Under the pieces are notes generated by a model, which saw nothing but the letters and a program-made list of their open reading frames with translations, did not search any database and was not told where the DNA came from. Position numbers and translations under genes: made by a program. Positions 45,819 to 55,653 of a stretch of 64,000 nucleotides of DNA are shown here, piece after piece (the stretch's first letter is position 1; each line of letters starts with the position of its first letter). This stretch comes from an uncultured Prevotellaceae bacterium (GTDB taxonomy: Bacteria; Bacteroidota; Bacteroidia; Bacteroidales; Bacteroidaceae): NCBI GenBank assembly GCA_902779455.1, contig CACZBS010000002.1, positions 62,001 through 126,000 on the forward strand. Direction: 5' to 3'.

Positions 45819-46856
45819 ATGAAAAAGTGGATGTTACTTTCAATCATGCTGGGGGCTGTTCAGCTCTCCGTCATGGCTCAGGACGACGACATGTACTTCG
45901 TGCCTACGAAGGCCAATGTAGCCAAGCAGAAGGCTGCCTATGGCATTCCGCAGGACACCTATTACAGCGGTTCGTCGCGTAGCGTTGACGAATACAACCG
46001 TCAGGGCAGCAGCTACGAGGTGCTGCCTGCCGACACGGGCGATGTCATCTCATTCTCGGCCGTCGAAGGCGTCTATCCCGACTCCGTCGGCGACTTCGCC
46101 CTGACGCGCAAGATGCAGCGCTGGGACGGCTATGAGCCCTCGCAGGAATACTGGGACGGCTACAACCGCGGACGCAGCGACTCGTGGGGCTACTACGGAT
46201 GGCACTCCCCCTGGTGGTATTCGTCCTATTATCCCTGGTACGACTACGGCTGGGGATGGTACGATCCCTGGTATGATCCCTGGTACTATGGCTCATGGTA
46301 CGGCGGATGGTACAATCCCTGGTATTACACCGGCTGGGGCTGGGGTGGCTACTACAATTCCTGGTACTATCGTCCCTGGTATTATCATGGATGGTACGGC
46401 GGATGGTATGGCGGCGGACGCGGCCATTATGCCTACCGCAACGGCACTGAGAACCACGGACACATCGTTGGCGGCGGACCTACGGGCTCCATCAGTCGCG
46501 ACGGACGCTCGCACAGCTATAGCAACGGCTCGTTCAGCGGTGGCCGCGTGGCACGCAACGGCAGCTTCGGCCGCGGAACGCGTAGCTATGGCAACTACTC
46601 CGGCAGCAACAGCAGCTCGACGACCACACGTCGTTCGTCCAGCGGTGGAGGAGTCTATAGCAACTCTAACGGCAACTTCGGCGGTTCGCGCAGCAGCAGC
46701 TCCTCGTCGTCGGCCCCTTCACGCTCCTATTCGTCTGGCAGCAGCGGTAGCGGCATGTCCTCAGGCGGTGGCTCGTTCGGCGGCAGCCGTTCTGGCGGCG
46801 GCAGCGTTGGCGGCAGTCGTTCCGGTGGCGGCTCCTTCGGTGGCGGACGCAGATAA
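45819..46856 (+). CDS. Exported Trp/Tyr/Gly-rich low-complexity protein
   Basis: A 345-residue exported protein (signal MKKWMLLSIMLGAVQLSVMAQ). Residues ~25-110 are ordinary (YFVPTKANVAKQKAAYGIPQ). Residues ~125-205 are extraordinarily aromatic, with repeated WYDPWYDPWYYG and WYGGWYNPWYYT-type motifs. Residues ~230-345 are Ser/Gly/Arg-rich (SGSSGSGMSSGGGSFGG, repeated SRSGGGS). No known domain. Similar low-complexity secreted proteins occur in Bacteroidales; an adhesive, envelope-sheath or glycan-binding role is guesswork. A FadL-like gene follows after 59 bp. Confidence 0.8.
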   Translation: MKKWMLLSIMLGAVQLSVMAQDDDMYFVPTKANVAKQKAAYGIPQDTYYSGSSRSVDEYNRQGSSYEVLPADTGDVISFSAVEGVYPDSVGDFALTRKMQRWDGYEPSQEYWDGYNRGRSDSWGYYGWHSPWWYSSYYPWYDYGWGWYDPWYDPWYYGSWYGGWYNPWYYTGWGWGGYYNSWYYRPWYYHGWYGGWYGGGRGHYAYRNGTENHGHIVGGGPTGSISRDGRSHSYSNGSFSGGRVARNGSFGRGTRSYGNYSGSNSSSTTTRRSSSGGGVYSNSNGNFGGSRSSSSSSSAPSRSYSSGSSGSGMSSGGGSFGGSRSGGGSVGGSRSGGGSFGGGRR

Positions 46857-46915
46857 TACATCGAAGTTGTGACAATCAATATTAGTATACAATCATATAA
46901 ATGCATATAATGACT

Positions 46916-48448
46916 ATGAAGAGATATATCATGACCATAGTGGCCGGCATGCTTATGCTGCCCATGGCCGCACAAGACACTTACGAGAGCGCCAAACTGG
47001 CTGAGAACGACCTCAACGGAACGGCACGCTACGTCGGTATGGGTGGTGCTATGGAGGCTCTGGGAGCCGACATCTCCACCATCTCAACCAACCCTGCCGG
47101 CATCGGCCTCTTCCGCAGGTCGAGCGCCAACCTCTCGATGGGATTCGTCTCCCAGCAGGATGCCCCCGACTTCGGGGTTGGCAAGAAGACCTACATGAGT
47201 TTCGACCAGGTGGGCTTCGTCCTGGCCATGCAGACCAATCCCACGAACTACTTTAACTTCGGCTTCAACTATCACAAGAGCAAGAACTTCGACTATATCC
47301 TCGGTGCTGCCGACCGTCTGAGCAATGCCTCACAAAACAAGCTCACCTATGATAAGGCCTACGAGGGACTTCTCTATCAAGTTAATGCCGACGGCTCGCC
47401 AAACTTTGGCAATAGCTATCCCTCATGCAACCAGCTAGATGATATCTATGCCCGCAACCTCAACTATGACTCGCGCAACAATACTTGGTATTATGAGGAC
47501 GCTACAGGCTACACAATGGATCGTTCGCACACGGGTTATATCGGCGAGTACGACTTCAACATCAGCGGCAACATCAACAATCGTGTCTATCTTGGTATGA
47601 CCCTCGGACTCCACGATGTCCACTACAAGCACTACAGCGAGTACGTCGAACGCTTTGCAGAGAACAGCCCCATTACCGTCGCCGATGACCGCAAGGTGAC
47701 GGGTGCTGGTTTCGACCTCAAGTTCGGTATCATCTTCCGTCCTATCGCTGAGTCGCCCTTCCGCGTCGGCCTCTCCATCGCTACACCCACGTGGTATGAT
47801 CTCACCACCAGTAACTATACTACCGTCACCGACGACGGTGGCTCGGCCCATGCCAGCGAGGAGTACGACTTCAATATGACCATGCCCTGGAAGTTCGGAC
47901 TCAGCCTTGGCCACACTATCGGCAGCAACCTGGCCCTCGGTGCCAGCTACGAGTACACAGACTACGGCAGCATGGACAACCGCGTGAAGCACGACAACCG
48001 CAACTGGGACACCTACGACAGCGAGAGCGACGACGTCATGAACCGCCACACCGAGCAGAGCCTGCGCGCCGTCAACACCCTCAAGCTTGGCGTCGAGTAC
48101 AAGCCGGTGCCTGAGATGGCTGTGCGCCTTGGCTACAACTGGGTGTCGCCCATGTACAAGAAGGATGCCTTGAGAGACGGATCGCTGCAGAGCTTGGGTT
48201 CTTACTATAGCTCAACGACCGACTTCACCAACTGGCAGTCGACCAACCGCATCACCTGTGGCTTCGGCTATCAGTGCGATAAGAACCTCAACCTGGCTCT
48301 GGCCTATCAGTACCAGACGCGTAACGGAGAGTTCGAGCCCTTCATGAGCTATCGTGGAGAGATTCCCGAGTTCGACAACATCGTTGATCCCGTCAAGGTC
48401 AACTTCAAGCGCCACCAAGTGCTCTTGACTGCTACCTACTCATTCTGA
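46916..48448 (+). CDS. Outer-membrane transport protein (OmpP1/FadL/TodX-like)
   Basis: A 510-residue outer-membrane beta-barrel. Signal MKRYIMTIVAGMLMLPMAAQ; the mature start (DTYESAKLAENDLNGTARYVGMGGAMEAL) and NPAGIGLFRRSSANLSMGF match Bacteroidetes FadL-like barrels, which carry hydrophobic compounds. Alternating strands and a final aromatic (VLLTATYSF) fit a barrel. The substrate is unknown. The ATG at 46901 is possible but would place the charged start far from the signal helix. A 25-bp hairpin terminates it. Confidence 0.82.
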   Translation: MKRYIMTIVAGMLMLPMAAQDTYESAKLAENDLNGTARYVGMGGAMEALGADISTISTNPAGIGLFRRSSANLSMGFVSQQDAPDFGVGKKTYMSFDQVGFVLAMQTNPTNYFNFGFNYHKSKNFDYILGAADRLSNASQNKLTYDKAYEGLLYQVNADGSPNFGNSYPSCNQLDDIYARNLNYDSRNNTWYYEDATGYTMDRSHTGYIGEYDFNISGNINNRVYLGMTLGLHDVHYKHYSEYVERFAENSPITVADDRKVTGAGFDLKFGIIFRPIAESPFRVGLSIATPTWYDLTTSNYTTVTDDGGSAHASEEYDFNMTMPWKFGLSLGHTIGSNLALGASYEYTDYGSMDNRVKHDNRNWDTYDSESDDVMNRHTEQSLRAVNTLKLGVEYKPVPEMAVRLGYNWVSPMYKKDALRDGSLQSLGSYYSSTTDFTNWQSTNRITCGFGYQCDKNLNLALAYQYQTRNGEFEPFMSYRGEIPEFDNIVDPVKVNFKRHQVLLTATYSF

Positions 48449-48489
48449 CAGAGCATCATTTATAGAGGATAATCTATTTAGATATAACG

Positions 48490-48545
48490 AAGAGGCGCTT
48501 CCCGATGGTAATATAGGGGTATATTACCATCGGGAAGCGCCTCTT
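48490..48545. terminator. Perfect 25-bp hairpin between convergent genes
   Basis: 48490-48514 pairs perfectly with 48521-48545 across a 6-nt loop (AGGGGT). The plus strand continues into TTTT. It lies between the FadL-like gene and the minus-strand HA-domain gene and likely ends both. Confidence 0.92.
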
Positions 48546-48620
48546 TTACGTCATCATCGGCATCGAAGACAACGCCTCGGCAAGTCGTTCTAAAGGATAG
48601 GTGAAATACTAATGCAGGCT

Positions 48621-48887
48621 TTATTCTTCGTTGTGAATATTCACGGGGCCACCCACATATGCGAATTGATTAATCCTGCGATATTTGGCAGCCGTGAGCA
48701 GCAACACCTGGAATTTCTCCTTGCGCTCGTCGCTGAGCAAATCACGATGGAGACGTTTCTTGTTATATTTAATCCAGTTTGACATGAGGATCTCATTGTC
48801 CTTATACTTCGAGGGTCTGCGATGATTGACTTGCATAAATGTCATTATAGCATTATATTGCCTTTCCCAGCGATCATCCTGCTTCAT
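48621..48887 (-). CDS. Stand-alone helicase-associated (HA) domain protein
   Basis: An 88-residue protein made of one helicase-associated (HA, PF03457-like) domain: WERQYNAIMTFMQVNHRRPS, then MSNWIKYNKKRLHRD and LLSDERKEKFQVLL. The HA domain normally repeats at the C-terminus of certain helicases and is thought to bind nucleic acid. It is last in the operon lysS-gpsA-pgi-HAD and overlaps the HAD gene by 14 bp. Role unknown. Confidence 0.75.
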   Translation of the reverse strand: MKQDDRWERQYNAIMTFMQVNHRRPSKYKDNEILMSNWIKYNKKRLHRDLLSDERKEKFQVLLLTAAKYRRINQFAYVGGPVNIHNEE

Positions 48888-49611
48888 TAGTCCTGTCTAT
48901 TAGTTTATCCAAAATGTCCTTGAATTCATACATGTCGTGAAAGAGAAGGTCGGCTCCCTCACGGCTCAACGTGCAGTCGGGCAGGGGACCAGTGTTGACG
49001 GCGACAGTGAAGATACGAGCTGCCACGCCGGCTCGTACGCCTAAAGGGGCATTCTCGACCACGATGGCTTCCCATGGCTGCAGGCTACCTGCTTTCTGCA
49101 ACCCCTTCAGGTATGGGTCGGGATTGGGCTTCCCTCGACTGACATCATAGGCAGTCACAATGCGCTCGGGAATAAGGTAGTGGCCAAAGTCGCGCAACAA
49201 CCTGTCAAGGAGTGGACGCTGTCCGCTGCCCGTTACAACACCAATCTTCATTCCCCGCTCTGCGAGCGACGCCATCAGTTCTGGAATGCCCGGCATAATG
49301 GGGGCTTCCTTCATGGCGTGGAAGCATCGGCTCTTCTCTTCGTACATGCGCTGGGCCTCAGCCTCGTCGATGTCGCATCCCCGCTGGCGTCTGACCATAT
49401 CGCGGATGGTATCGATGCCTCTGGCACCTTCAGTGGCGTAGGCATCGGCGGCCGTCATCCGAATGCCAAACTTTGCCATGGACTCCTGCCATGCAACGGC
49501 GTGATTGGGCATGGAGTCGTAGAGCACCCCATCCATATCAAAAAGCACGGCCCGAGGCGCAAACGCCTCGAAGCCATGCTTTTTCAAATAGTCAGCGACC
49601 TGCCTCATCAT
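48874..49611 (-). CDS. HAD-superfamily hydrolase (beta-phosphoglucomutase-like)
   Basis: A 245-residue HAD phosphatase with motif [14 protein letters not shown], motif II VTGSG, motif [18 protein letters not shown] and motif [17 protein letters not shown], plus a helical cap ([15 protein letters not shown]). The start [13 protein letters not shown] overlaps the pgi stop by 4 bp (ATGA), so it is translationally coupled to pgi. It may act on a sugar phosphate made nearby (inference). Confidence 0.88.
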   Translation of the reverse strand: MMRQVADYLKKHGFEAFAPRAVLFDMDGVLYDSMPNHAVAWQESMAKFGIRMTAADAYATEGARGIDTIRDMVRRQRGCDIDEAEAQRMYEEKSRCFHAMKEAPIMPGIPELMASLAERGMKIGVVTGSGQRPLLDRLLRDFGHYLIPERIVTAYDVSRGKPNPDPYLKGLQKAGSLQPWEAIVVENAPLGVRAGVAARIFTVAVNTGPLPDCTLSREGADLLFHDMYEFKDILDKLIDRTNEAG

Positions 49612-50960
49612 TCGCCCGCCAGACGCTCCTTGATAGCTTTCGACTCGGCCTCATAGCCAGGCTTGTCGAGCAGGGCAAACATATTCTTCTTGTAGGCCTC
49701 AACGCCAGGCTGGTTGAAGGGATTGACGCCCAGGACGTTGCCGCTGATGCCACAGCCAATCTCAAAGAAATAGATGAGCTGTCCAATGTAATATTCGTTG
49801 AGACGGGGGACAGAGATGCGGATGTTAGGCACGCCGCCATCGACATGGGCCAGACGCGTGCCAAGCTCTGCCATCTTGTTGACTTCGTCGACACGCTTGC
49901 CTGCCAGGAAGTTAAGCCCGTCAAGGTTCTCGTCGTCGGAGGGGAAGAGCAACTTGCGCTCAGGCTCCTCGACGGAGATGACGGTCTCGAAGATGGTGCG
50001 TTCGCCGTCCTGTATCCACTGACCCATGGAGTGCAGGTCGGTGGTGAAGTCGCAGGATGCGGGGAAGATGCCCTTCTTGTCCTTACCTTCCGATTCGCCG
50101 TAGAGTTGCTTCCACCATTCTGACATGAAGTGAAGCTTGGGCTGGTAGTTGACCATAATCTCTATCTTCTTGCCGCTCTGATAGATGGCGTTCCGGATGG
50201 CAGCATACTGGGCAGCCATGTTCTCCTCGAAAGGGATGTCCTTGCCACACTGGCGCTCCATCTCCTGAGCACCTTCGACCAAAGCCTTGATGTCGAATCC
50301 GGCGCAGGCGATGGGCAGCAGGCCTACGGGGGTCAGGACAGAGAAGCGACCACCGACGTTGTCGGGAATGACAAACGACTTATAGCCTTCCTTGTCTGCA
50401 CAGGTGCGGGCAGCGCCACGCTTGGCGTCAGTCACAGCTACTATCACTTTACGGGCCTCTTCGCGGCCACGCTGGGTCTCACACTGCTTCTTTAGCAGAC
50501 GGAAGGTCAGCGCCGTCTCGGTCGTGGTGCCTGACTTTGAGATGTTGATGACGCCAAACTTCTTGTCCTTCAGATAGTCGGTCATCTCTGAGAGGTAGTC
50601 CTCGCCGATGTTGTTGCCGGCGAAGAGGATGACGGGATTCTTCTCCGACTTGATGAGCCATCCGAACGAATTGCCAAGGGCCTCAATGACGGCACGTGCC
50701 CCTAGATAAGAGCCGCCGATGCCGGCTACGACAACGACCTCACAGTTGTCGCGAAGCACCTTGGCCGTGGCTTCAATCTCGGCAAGGAACTCAGGAGTGA
50801 TGGATGATGGCAGGTGGAGCCATCCTAAGAAGTCGTTACCTGGGCATGTGCCATTTTCCAATGCCAACTGTGCCTCTTTAATCTTTGGCTCAAAAGCCTC
50901 CACGGCGCCAGCTTCAAGGAAGCAGGCAGCCTTCGTGATGTCAAGACTGATATTCTTCAT
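49608..50960 (-). CDS. pgi: Glucose-6-phosphate isomerase
   Basis: Interconverts glucose 6-phosphate and fructose 6-phosphate. The 450-residue protein has [21 protein letters not shown], the active-site region [34 protein letters not shown] and the C-terminal [19 protein letters not shown]. The length is that of the short Gram-positive/Bacteroidetes form. It starts 31 bp after gpsA and overlaps the HAD gene by 4 bp. Confidence 0.96.
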   Translation of the reverse strand: MKNISLDITKAACFLEAGAVEAFEPKIKEAQLALENGTCPGNDFLGWLHLPSSITPEFLAEIEATAKVLRDNCEVVVVAGIGGSYLGARAVIEALGNSFGWLIKSEKNPVILFAGNNIGEDYLSEMTDYLKDKKFGVINISKSGTTTETALTFRLLKKQCETQRGREEARKVIVAVTDAKRGAARTCADKEGYKSFVIPDNVGGRFSVLTPVGLLPIACAGFDIKALVEGAQEMERQCGKDIPFEENMAAQYAAIRNAIYQSGKKIEIMVNYQPKLHFMSEWWKQLYGESEGKDKKGIFPASCDFTTDLHSMGQWIQDGERTIFETVISVEEPERKLLFPSDDENLDGLNFLAGKRVDEVNKMAELGTRLAHVDGGVPNIRISVPRLNEYYIGQLIYFFEIGCGISGNVLGVNPFNQPGVEAYKKNMFALLDKPGYEAESKAIKERLAGE

Positions 50961-50991
50961 TATGTACTATAATATTTAAAATGTGTATCGA

Positions 50992-51987
50992 TTAACGGAA
51001 TGAATCAGTAAGCAGTTTGATTTCGATTTGCGGTGTGATACGTTCATATAGAATGTTGTAGACAGCGTCGAGGATAGGCATGTTGACATGCCAGTGGCGG
51101 TTGATTTCCTTCATACATTTGGTGCCGAAATAGCCTTCGGCTATCATCTCCATCTCCATCTGGGCCGACTTCACTGAGTAGCCCTTGCCAATCATGGTGC
51201 CGAAGACGCGGTTGCGCGAGAAGTTCGAGTAGCCCGTGACGAGCAGGTCGCCAAGATAGACTGAATCGTAGACATTGCGTTCTATGGGGTGGACGGTCTG
51301 AAGAAAACGCGACATCTCCTGGACGGCGTTCGACATGAGCACGGCCTGGAAGTTGTCGCCGAACTTGAGGCCAGAACAAATGCCGGCTGCAATGGCGTAG
51401 ACATTCTTCAGTACTGACGAATATTCAATGCCTATGACGTCTGTCGACGTCTTTGTCTTTATGAACTGACTTGTCAGCACGTCAGCAAAGGCTTGGGCTT
51501 TCTCTTCATCGCTGCACCCGACGGTGAGGTAGCTCAGGCGTTCAAGTGCCACTTCCTCGGCATGCGACGGTCCGCCCAGGCATGCCAAATTGTCGTGGGG
51601 TACGTCGAATACCTGATGAAAGTATTCTGAGCAGATGAGATTCTCGTCGGGTACGATGCCTTTGATAGCTGTTACGATGAACTTGTCCTTCAGTCCTGTC
51701 TTCAGTTTGCGGAGGTGATTCTTCAGATAGGGCGAAGGCACAACGAACACCAACGTGTCGTATTGCTGTGCAATGCGGTTAATGTCGCTCTCGAAATGAA
51801 TCTCTTGAGTGTCAAAACGTACACTTGTCAGATAACTCGGATTATGTCCCAGACGCAGGAAGTCGCGTATCTGGTCATCGCGACGCATATACCATCCGAT
51901 GTGATGCGTATGCTGCACCACAATCTTGGCAATGGCTGTTGCCCACGAGCCACCTCCGATGATTGCTATCTTTCCGCAATTAAACAT
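50992..51987 (-). CDS. gpsA: Glycerol-3-phosphate dehydrogenase [NAD(P)+]
   Basis: Supplies glycerol 3-phosphate for phospholipids by reducing dihydroxyacetone phosphate. The 331-residue protein has the dinucleotide motif [15 protein letters not shown], the catalytic lysine region [25 protein letters not shown] and [24 protein letters not shown]. The ATG overlaps the lysS stop by 8 bp. Upstream lysS and downstream pgi make one tight operon. Confidence 0.95.
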   Translation of the reverse strand: MFNCGKIAIIGGGSWATAIAKIVVQHTHHIGWYMRRDDQIRDFLRLGHNPSYLTSVRFDTQEIHFESDINRIAQQYDTLVFVVPSPYLKNHLRKLKTGLKDKFIVTAIKGIVPDENLICSEYFHQVFDVPHDNLACLGGPSHAEEVALERLSYLTVGCSDEEKAQAFADVLTSQFIKTKTSTDVIGIEYSSVLKNVYAIAAGICSGLKFGDNFQAVLMSNAVQEMSRFLQTVHPIERNVYDSVYLGDLLVTGYSNFSRNRVFGTMIGKGYSVKSAQMEMEMIAEGYFGTKCMKEINRHWHVNMPILDAVYNILYERITPQIEIKLLTDSFR

Positions 51988-53710
51988 TAGCCTTGTCTAT
52001 CCAGCCTTGCACTTCGTCGAGTGAAGGCCGTTCGTAGCCGAGCTTAAACTTCTTGTTGATTTCGCCAATCTTCTGCTGGAGACCTTGTGCTTTCTCACCG
52101 CGTATGTCCTGAATGAGGTAGAAGCCAGCTTTGCGCAGGACATACACCCAATCCTCCGGCACGCCGATCTCAGCCCATTCCTGAATGCTGCTTTGGGGGG
52201 CTTTCTTCTCAGGCTTCATTTGGGGGAAGAGCATAATCTCTCCAATGGCGAACTTACCAGTCAGCAACATGGCAAGACGATCGATTCCAATGCCGATGCC
52301 GCTCGTCGGAGGCATGCCATACTGAAGTGCACGAAGGAAGTCGTGGTCAATGATCATCGCCTCGTCGTCGCCCTTGGCTGCCAGCCGCATCTGTTCCTTG
52401 AATCGTTCCTCTTGATCGATGGGGTCGTTCAACTCGGAGTAGGCGTTAGCCAGCTCCTTGCCGTTGACCATCAGTTCGAAGCGCTCTGTCAGTCCGGGCT
52501 TCGAGCGGTGCATCTTGGTCAGAGGTGACATCTCGACGGGATAATCAGTAATGAAGGTTGGCTGGATGAAGGTGCCTTCGCAGAACTCACCAAACAGTTC
52601 GTCGATGAGCTTGCCTTTGCCCATGGTCTCGTCGACCTCCATGCCTTTGTCCTTGCAGAACTGACGAATCTCGTCCTCCGACTTTCCGTCGCAGTCGAAT
52701 CCTGTCATCTCCTTAATAGCATCAAGAATAGGAAGACGGCGATAGGGCGCACGGAAGGAAATGACGTTGCCGTCTATCTCCACTTCGGGCTTACCGTTGA
52801 CAGCCACGCATATCTCCTCCAGCATGCGCTCGGTGAACGTCATCATCCAGTTGTAGTCCTTATATGAGACGTATAGCTCCATGCACGTGAACTCCGGATT
52901 GTGGGTCTTGTCCATACCCTCGTTGCGGAAGTTCTTGCCCATCTCATAGACGCCTTCAAAGCCGCCCACAATGAGACGTTTAAGGTAGAGCTCAGTAGCG
53001 ATGCGCATGTACATGTCTTGGTTGAGGGCATTGAAGTGGGTGATGAAGGGACGGGCAGACGCACCGCCGGCAATGTTCTGCAGGATGGGCGTGTCGACCT
53101 CGGTATAGCCGGCGTCGTCGAGGATGCGGCGCATAGTGCGGATGATGGTGGCACGCTTGAGGAACACGTCCTTCACGCCGTCGTTGACCACCAGGTCGAC
53201 GTAGCGCTGACGGTAGCGCAACTCGGGATCGTCGAACTTGTCATAGGCCACACCGTCCTTATACTTCACGATGGGCAGGGGCTTGAGCGACTTCGAGAGT
53301 AGGGTCAGTTCCTGGGCATGAACCGAAATTTCACCCGTTTGGGTGCGGAAGACGAAGCCCTTCACGCCAATAAAGTCGCCGATGTCGAGCAGGCGCTTGA
53401 ACACTACGTTGTATTGGTCCTTGTTGTCACCAGGGCAGAGATCATCGCGGGTGATGTAGACCTGAATACGCCCTTTGGAGTCCTGCAACTCTACGAACGA
53501 TGCCTTGCCCATCACGCGGCGGCTCATCATGCGGCCTGCGATGCAGACTTGGCGAGGATCATCCTCATCGCGGAAGTTCTCACGAATCTCAGTCGAGAAA
53601 GCATTGGTGGGGTACTCAGCGGCAGGGTAGGGGTCGATGCCCATCTGGCGCAATTCGTCGAGCGATTGCCGACGAAGAATCTCTTGTTCACTCAGTTCAA
53701 GTATGTTCAT
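51980..53710 (-). CDS. lysS: Lysine--tRNA ligase (class II)
   Basis: Charges tRNA-Lys. The 576-residue class II enzyme has an N-terminal OB-fold ([24 protein letters not shown]), motif 1 ([25 protein letters not shown]), motif 2 ([25 protein letters not shown]) and motif 3 ([15 protein letters not shown]). A C-terminal extension of ~70 residues beyond motif 3 ([20 protein letters not shown]...) is longer than in E. coli but common in Bacteroidetes. It is the first gene of the operon. Confidence 0.96.
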   Translation of the reverse strand: MNILELSEQEILRRQSLDELRQMGIDPYPAAEYPTNAFSTEIRENFRDEDDPRQVCIAGRMMSRRVMGKASFVELQDSKGRIQVYITRDDLCPGDNKDQYNVVFKRLLDIGDFIGVKGFVFRTQTGEISVHAQELTLLSKSLKPLPIVKYKDGVAYDKFDDPELRYRQRYVDLVVNDGVKDVFLKRATIIRTMRRILDDAGYTEVDTPILQNIAGGASARPFITHFNALNQDMYMRIATELYLKRLIVGGFEGVYEMGKNFRNEGMDKTHNPEFTCMELYVSYKDYNWMMTFTERMLEEICVAVNGKPEVEIDGNVISFRAPYRRLPILDAIKEMTGFDCDGKSEDEIRQFCKDKGMEVDETMGKGKLIDELFGEFCEGTFIQPTFITDYPVEMSPLTKMHRSKPGLTERFELMVNGKELANAYSELNDPIDQEERFKEQMRLAAKGDDEAMIIDHDFLRALQYGMPPTSGIGIGIDRLAMLLTGKFAIGEIMLFPQMKPEKKAPQSSIQEWAEIGVPEDWVYVLRKAGFYLIQDIRGEKAQGLQQKIGEINKKFKLGYERPSLDEVQGWIDKANV

Positions 53711-53741
53711 TTCTGTCTCGTTATTATATGCTTTGAGGCTG

Positions 53742-53772
53742 CAAAGTTACGAAAAAAAAACGACCGTGCCAA
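53742..53772 (-). promoter_or_regulatory. Promoter of the lysS operon
   Basis: Minus strand TTG (53772-53770), 20 bp, TAACTTTG (53749-53742), 31 nt before the ATG. Confidence 0.8.
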
Positions 53773-53802
53773 GAATAGCGTGTAAAATAAGTCTAAAATG
53801 CA

Positions 53803-54561
53803 TTATTGCCTGACGATGATGCTGCCGCTAGCCTGATGAGTGGCCAGCACGAGCACTTCGGCTATCTGGACATGCTTGGGGGCACTGGCGGCATAGAAGG
53901 CTACGTCGGCGATATCGTCACCCGTGAGAGGTTTGATGCCCTGATAGACTTTCACGGCACGGTCATCGTCGCCATGGAATCGAACGCGGCTGAAGTTTGT
54001 TTCAACAAGTCCTGGCTTGACATTCGTCACACGCACACCCGTATGGGCCACGTCGATACGCAGTCCGTCGCTGATGGTTTTCACGGCCGACTTCGTGGCA
54101 CAATAGACATTGCCATTAGCATAGGCTGCATCGCCAGCCACAGAACCGATGTTGATGACATGCCCCTCACCGCGCTCAACCATCGTGGGTACGATGAGAC
54201 GCGTCATGGTCAGCAGCCCCTTGATGTTAGTATCAATCATAGTGTCCCAATCGTCGTAGTTGCCTTCATATTCCGGCTCTAGGCCCAGGGCAAGGCCGGC
54301 ATTGTTGATGAGGACGTCGACAGGCTTGAGTTCCGGACAAATGCTCTCAACGGCCGCACGGGCTGCATCACGATTGCGTACATCGAAACATAGAGTCTGC
54401 ACCTTTGAACCAGTCTTTCTGGCTTCTTCGGCCACAGCTTCCAGTTGTTTCTCGCGTCTTCCTGTTAAAATGAGGTCATAACCTCCTTGGGCAAAGCGCT
54501 TGGCGCAGCCCAGTCCGATGCCGCTTGTAGCACCGGTTATCAATGCAACGGGTCTTTTCAT
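53803..54561 (-). CDS. Short-chain dehydrogenase/reductase (YdfG-like)
   Basis: A 252-residue NADP-dependent SDR. Motifs: ITGATSGIGLGCAKRFAQGG, NNAGLALGLEP, INIGSVAGDAAYANG then catalytic YCATKSAV, and VRVTNVKPGLVETNFS. These are typical of the YdfG group, which oxidises serine, threonine or 3-hydroxy acids. It starts 12 bp after the acetyltransferase gene in the GH89 operon, so a role on amino-sugar or glycan-derived products is possible but unproven. Confidence 0.9.
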   Translation of the reverse strand: MKRPVALITGATSGIGLGCAKRFAQGGYDLILTGRREKQLEAVAEEARKTGSKVQTLCFDVRNRDAARAAVESICPELKPVDVLINNAGLALGLEPEYEGNYDDWDTMIDTNIKGLLTMTRLIVPTMVERGEGHVINIGSVAGDAAYANGNVYCATKSAVKTISDGLRIDVAHTGVRVTNVKPGLVETNFSRVRFHGDDDRAVKVYQGIKPLTGDDIADVAFYAASAPKHVQIAEVLVLATHQASGSIIVRQ

Positions 54562-54573
54562 GATGTGCTAGTG

Positions 54574-55653
54574 TTATAGTTTGATGAATATATGTCGGCG
54601 ATAAAGCAGATAGCCAATGGCGTAATTGATAAGAACAAACGTGAGGGCATAGGCAAGCGAAGCCCACTTCGATGGAAGGATGAGGGCATGGAGTGCATCA
54701 TAAATGAACGTCGACACGTCGAAATGTCCGAAGAGGATGGCCAGTAGTTCACTCCCGACGTAGAGGGCCAGTGCGTTTGTGCCGAAGACGCGAAAAGGCA
54801 AGGCCCATGTCTGTCGTCCTTGAATGTCAATCACGTAAACGAGTAGTCCCAGAAGAAGCGAAGCCAAACCGCAGGTGACGAGCACATAACTAGGGCTCCA
54901 GATACGTTTGTTGAGAGGCAGGCCATAGGTAAGCAGATAGCCGCAAACAATGAGCACCGTGCCTAGGACGAAGATGCGGAGTGCCTTCTCTCCGACGCTA
55001 CTGCCCTTCGTGATGAGCTGTCCACAATAGAATCCCAGCAGAGTGTGGGCTACAGAAGGGATGGTGCCTAACAATCCTTCCGGATCGACCGGACTCTTAT
55101 GGTAGATGTGGTCGTAGCCGAAAAGGCGGAGGTCGGCCTGTGCAATGACATTGACGGATGCATCTTCTGAATAGCCGTTGCCAAATAGGAGAATAAGCGT
55201 ATAGGCTGCGAGGAGAAGCAGCACGACATGGATGACATAGCGATGGCTGACGAACAGGGCAAATAGCGAGACCAGAAAATAACACAACGCAATACGTTGC
55301 AGGACGGCCCATATACGCAGGTGGGCAAAGTCGAGCGGCCTTCCGTCAAGGGCCATCTCTACCCAATGGATAGCCAATCCGATGAAGAACAGGAGGAAGG
55401 TGCGCTTGAAAATCTTCCTAACAACAGGCCATGTCGGATTGAACTGGCTTTTAGACAGGGCCAGGTAGCACGAGACTCCAACGATGAAAAGAAAGAACGG
55501 GAAAACAAGATCACACGGTGTCATTCCATTCCATGAAGAATGGCGCAACATCTCGAATGACTCTCCATAGCCATTATTGACAAGAATCATGCCGGCCACG
55601 GTGAGGCCTCGCAGCACGTCGAGCGACAAAAGTCTTTGTTTACTTCCTTCCAT
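54574..55653 (-). CDS. HGSNAT-like transmembrane acetyltransferase (DUF5009/NagX-type)
   Basis: A 359-residue polytopic membrane protein of the heparan-alpha-glucosaminide N-acetyltransferase-like family: RLLSLDVLRGLTVAGMILVNNGYG near the N-terminus, then WNGMTPCDLVFPFFLFIVGVS, and about ten hydrophobic helices. Human HGSNAT transfers acetyl groups across the lysosomal membrane to terminal glucosamine. The start at 55653 (MEGSKQRLL) fits; it overlaps the GH89 gene by 14 bp. Pairing with GH89 strongly suggests joint action on amino-sugar glycans. Confidence 0.88.
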   Translation of the reverse strand: MEGSKQRLLSLDVLRGLTVAGMILVNNGYGESFEMLRHSSWNGMTPCDLVFPFFLFIVGVSCYLALSKSQFNPTWPVVRKIFKRTFLLFFIGLAIHWVEMALDGRPLDFAHLRIWAVLQRIALCYFLVSLFALFVSHRYVIHVVLLLLAAYTLILLFGNGYSEDASVNVIAQADLRLFGYDHIYHKSPVDPEGLLGTIPSVAHTLLGFYCGQLITKGSSVGEKALRIFVLGTVLIVCGYLLTYGLPLNKRIWSPSYVLVTCGLASLLLGLLVYVIDIQGRQTWALPFRVFGTNALALYVGSELLAILFGHFDVSTFIYDALHALILPSKWASLAYALTFVLINYAIGYLLYRRHIFIKL

